Assembly (NCBI GenBank): GCA_026786155.1
Contig: JAJAYR010000166.1
Location: forward strand, 1-8,445
Origin: Pyrinomonadaceae bacterium
GTDB lineage: Bacteria > Acidobacteriota > Blastocatellia > Pyrinomonadales > Pyrinomonadaceae
Direction: 5' to 3'
Length of the DNA stretch: 8,445 bases
The notes beneath the pieces are model-generated. The model was not told where the DNA came from. It did not search any database and saw only the letters and a list, made by a program, of their open reading frames with translations. The position numbers and the translations under genes are program-made. This document shows positions 7,135-8,445 of the stretch, in pieces (position 1 is the first letter of the stretch; every line of letters begins with the position of its first letter).

Positions 7135-7395
7135 TTAGCTATCGCTCATCAGTTCAATGTTTAGCGTCGCTTCGCCGCGCAAAACGATTTCGGCAGACGA
7201 ACGCCCGGTTAGAATTTCGTAATCTCCGACTTCGGCTCGCCAATTTTTTGAATCAACGTCGAAGTAGGAGAAGGCGCGTTTATCAAGCATCACGAAGACT
7301 TTTTTAGTTTCGCCCGCTTTCAAAAAGACTTTCTCAAAACCTTTTAATTCTTTGACGGGACGCGAAACTTTCGAGTCTTCGCCAAATTTAGTCAA
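7135..7395 (-). pseudogene. GH3 beta-glucosidase remnant: C-terminal Fn3-like domain only
   Basis: The 86 codons match only the last domain of GH3 beta-glucosidases: SRPVKELKGFEKVFLKAGE (residues 11-29), then LDKRAFSYFDV and GDYEILTGRSSAEIVLRG, the standard Fn3-like end. A full GH3 enzyme has roughly 700-850 residues, so the catalytic barrel, the nucleophile-bearing region and the alpha/beta sandwich are absent. In this frame a TAA occurs at 7411-7413, and homology starts only near residue 5, so the upstream part was deleted rather than shifted in frame. The apparent start is a TTG that shares the four bases TTGA with the stop of the preceding kinase gene, which is probably a by-product of the joint and not a designed overlap. 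It has no signal peptide. It is most likely a non-functional relic; a small free Fn3 domain made by translational coupling is possible but unlikely. Confidence 0.85.
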
Positions 7396-8285
7396 ATCAA
7401 ATTCAAATAATTATAAAAATCTTTTGGAAACTCCGGCATTGCGCCAGTTTTTGAAGCGACGAACGCGCCGACTTTATTAGCGAATTCGTTGATTTTATCC
7501 AAGTTCCAACCGCGCAAAATGCCGTGCGTCATTCCGGCGGTAAAAGCGTCGCCCGCGCCGATGGTGTCTTTAACTTCGATTTTCAAACCGAAAAACTCCG
7601 ACGTTTCGTTTTCTGTTATCAAAAAACTTCCGTTCGCTCCGCGCGTTACGACAATCAGTTCTAACGCAAATTTTTCGCGCAATTTTTTCGCCGCGTCAAT
7701 TTGATTTTCGCTTTTGATTTCGAGCATTTCCGCGACCGTCGGCAATTCTTCGTGGTTTAGTTTGACGACGTTTGCCAGCGAAAATGACTTTTGTAAAATC
7801 TCCGCCGAAAAATAATTTTGTCGCAAATTGACATCGAAAATTTTCAAGCCTTTTGTCAATCCGACAAATTAACGAATCGTTTTTCTTGAAACCTCATTTC
7901 GTTGGGCGAGCGAACCGAAGCAAACCGCGTCCGTCCGTTTGGCAAGTTCACGCCAACTTTCGCTCAATTCCACATTATCCCACGCGACATTTTCGACGAT
8001 TTCGTAATTCGGCTGATTATTTTCAAAACTCACTCGAACGATTCCGGTCTGATTTTCTGCGTCAATCTGAATGTGTTCGGCGGCGATTTTTTTGTCTGCC
8101 AGTTCTTTTAATAAAGCGTTTCCGAGTTCGTCGTTTCCGATGCGGCTCGCCGCGATGCCTCGGTCGCCAAGTTGTTGTGAAACGTAAGCGAAATTTGCCG
8201 GTGCGCCGCCGGGCATTTTTCCCGTCGGCAGCAAATCCCACAAAATTTCGCCGATGCCGACTATGTTGAATCGTCTTTCGGTCAT
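7392..8285 (-). pseudogene. PfkB-family fructokinase interrupted by one in-frame TAA
   Basis: Read through, this is a 297-codon sugar kinase of the PfkB/ribokinase family, normal in length, most like bacterial fructokinases (ATP + fructose to fructose 6-phosphate, cytoplasm). The N-terminal half (138 residues) has GIGEILWDLLPTGK and PGGAPANFAYVSQQLGDRG (PfkB signature 1), and the SLAQRNEVSRKTIR segment. A TAA at 7871-7869 stops it. The same frame continues F-V-G-L-T-K into KIFDVNLRQNYF, VKLNHEE, VVTRGANGS and the second signature DTIGAGDAF, whose Asp (codon at 7548-7550) is the catalytic base, ending at TGA 7394-7392. No frameshift is present, so one substitution (for example CAA to TAA) explains it. 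The TTG at 7859 has no convincing ribosome site, so two cooperating subunits are unlikely, and each half lacks either the sugar-binding or the ATP/catalytic part. A sequencing error or a recent nonsense mutation are both possible. No good Shine-Dalgarno precedes ATG 8285. Confidence 0.88.
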
Positions 8286-8403
8286 TTTTAATTCGAGCGC
8301 AAAGACTGAAACTTTCGACTCCAGTCATCACGCTCTAAGCACCTGAAAAAAACTTTTACTCGTCTGCTTAGTTAAATCGCTGCGTTTATAACTGATGTTA
8401 CGC
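8286..8403. other. Leader before the kinase gene
   Basis: No coding potential is evident. A weak inverted repeat (GACTG at 8304-8308, CAGTC at 8322-8326) could form a small leader hairpin. I cannot name a promoter with confidence. Confidence 0.3.
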
Positions 8404-8422
8404 AAAAATGCGGCTGTGCCGC
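8404..8422 (-). terminator. Possible rho-independent terminator of an upstream gene
   Basis: On the minus strand GCGGC-ACA-GCCGC is followed by ATTTTT. The stem is short (5 bp, all G/C) and the T run is five long, so strength is uncertain. It would end a leftward transcript from beyond the right edge before the kinase gene. Confidence 0.35.
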
Positions 8423-8445
8423 CCGATGTGCGGAAAGGCTGCGCC

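Noticed and set aside
7125..7145. Hairpin GCGAT-AGCTA-ATCGC followed by AAGTTTT on the minus strand at the GH3-remnant stop
   Set aside because: The stem is only 5 bp with moderate GC and the T run is broken, so I do not call it a terminator.
7392..8285. Split two-subunit kinase or programmed stop-codon readthrough
   Set aside because: The second half has only a TTG with no good ribosome site, the stop is TAA rather than a leaky UGA context, and PfkB kinases need both halves in one chain.
8385..8445. Possible insertion-sequence end at the right edge (GTTACGC and nearby GC-rich inverted words)
   Set aside because: Only one side is visible, no transposase or target duplication is seen, and the short hairpin is explained as well by a terminator.

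Overview
The window looks like part of a chromosomal carbohydrate-use locus from a Gram-negative bacterium. Sec signal peptides on three predicted enzymes or accessory proteins, a lipoprotein signal on a fourth, a SusB-like GH97 enzyme and a secreted NTF2-like (DUF4440-type) protein together suggest Acidobacteriota (Blastocatellia/Pyrinomonadaceae type). Bacteroidota is the main alternative. This placement rests on protein style only and is tentative. No SusC/SusD transporter pair is present in the window.

Every gene lies on the minus strand, so the reading order is right to left. At the right edge (8286-8445) is a gene-free leader with one terminator-like hairpin. Next comes a PfkB-family fructokinase gene (8285-7392) broken by a single in-frame TAA near its middle. 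It overlaps by four bases an 86-codon fragment that is only the C-terminal Fn3-like domain of a GH3 beta-glucosidase (7395-7135). A small secreted NTF2-like protein follows (7054-6542). The remaining part codes for three exported alpha-glucan enzymes: GH97 alpha-glucosidase (6346-4151), a large six-hairpin debranching-enzyme-like protein (3947-1248) and a GH13 oligo-1,6-glucosidase-like lipoprotein (1236 to beyond position 1, cut by the window edge).

The three enzymes probably work together outside the cytoplasm. The GH97 enzyme removes glucose from non-reducing ends, the six-hairpin enzyme may act on branched or limit alpha-glucans, and the GH13 enzyme, with an isomaltase-type Val after its nucleophile, would cut alpha-1,6 bonds in small oligosaccharides. 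Free sugar would then be imported and phosphorylated by kinases such as the one that is broken here.

The most unusual non-coding feature is a pair of related palindromic elements of 93 and about 97 bp in the spacers on either side of the GH97 gene (4014-4106 and 6396-6492). Each starts with TTCGGAAYA and ends with its reverse complement, and each arm is built from about five degenerate 7-bp units of the type GATGANA. They look like a dispersed MITE/REP-like family. Right of the GH97 region, the kinase stop codon and the GH3 remnant show gene decay and an old deletion joint. I see no RNA genes, CRISPR arrays, complete insertion sequences or clear new defence-type system.
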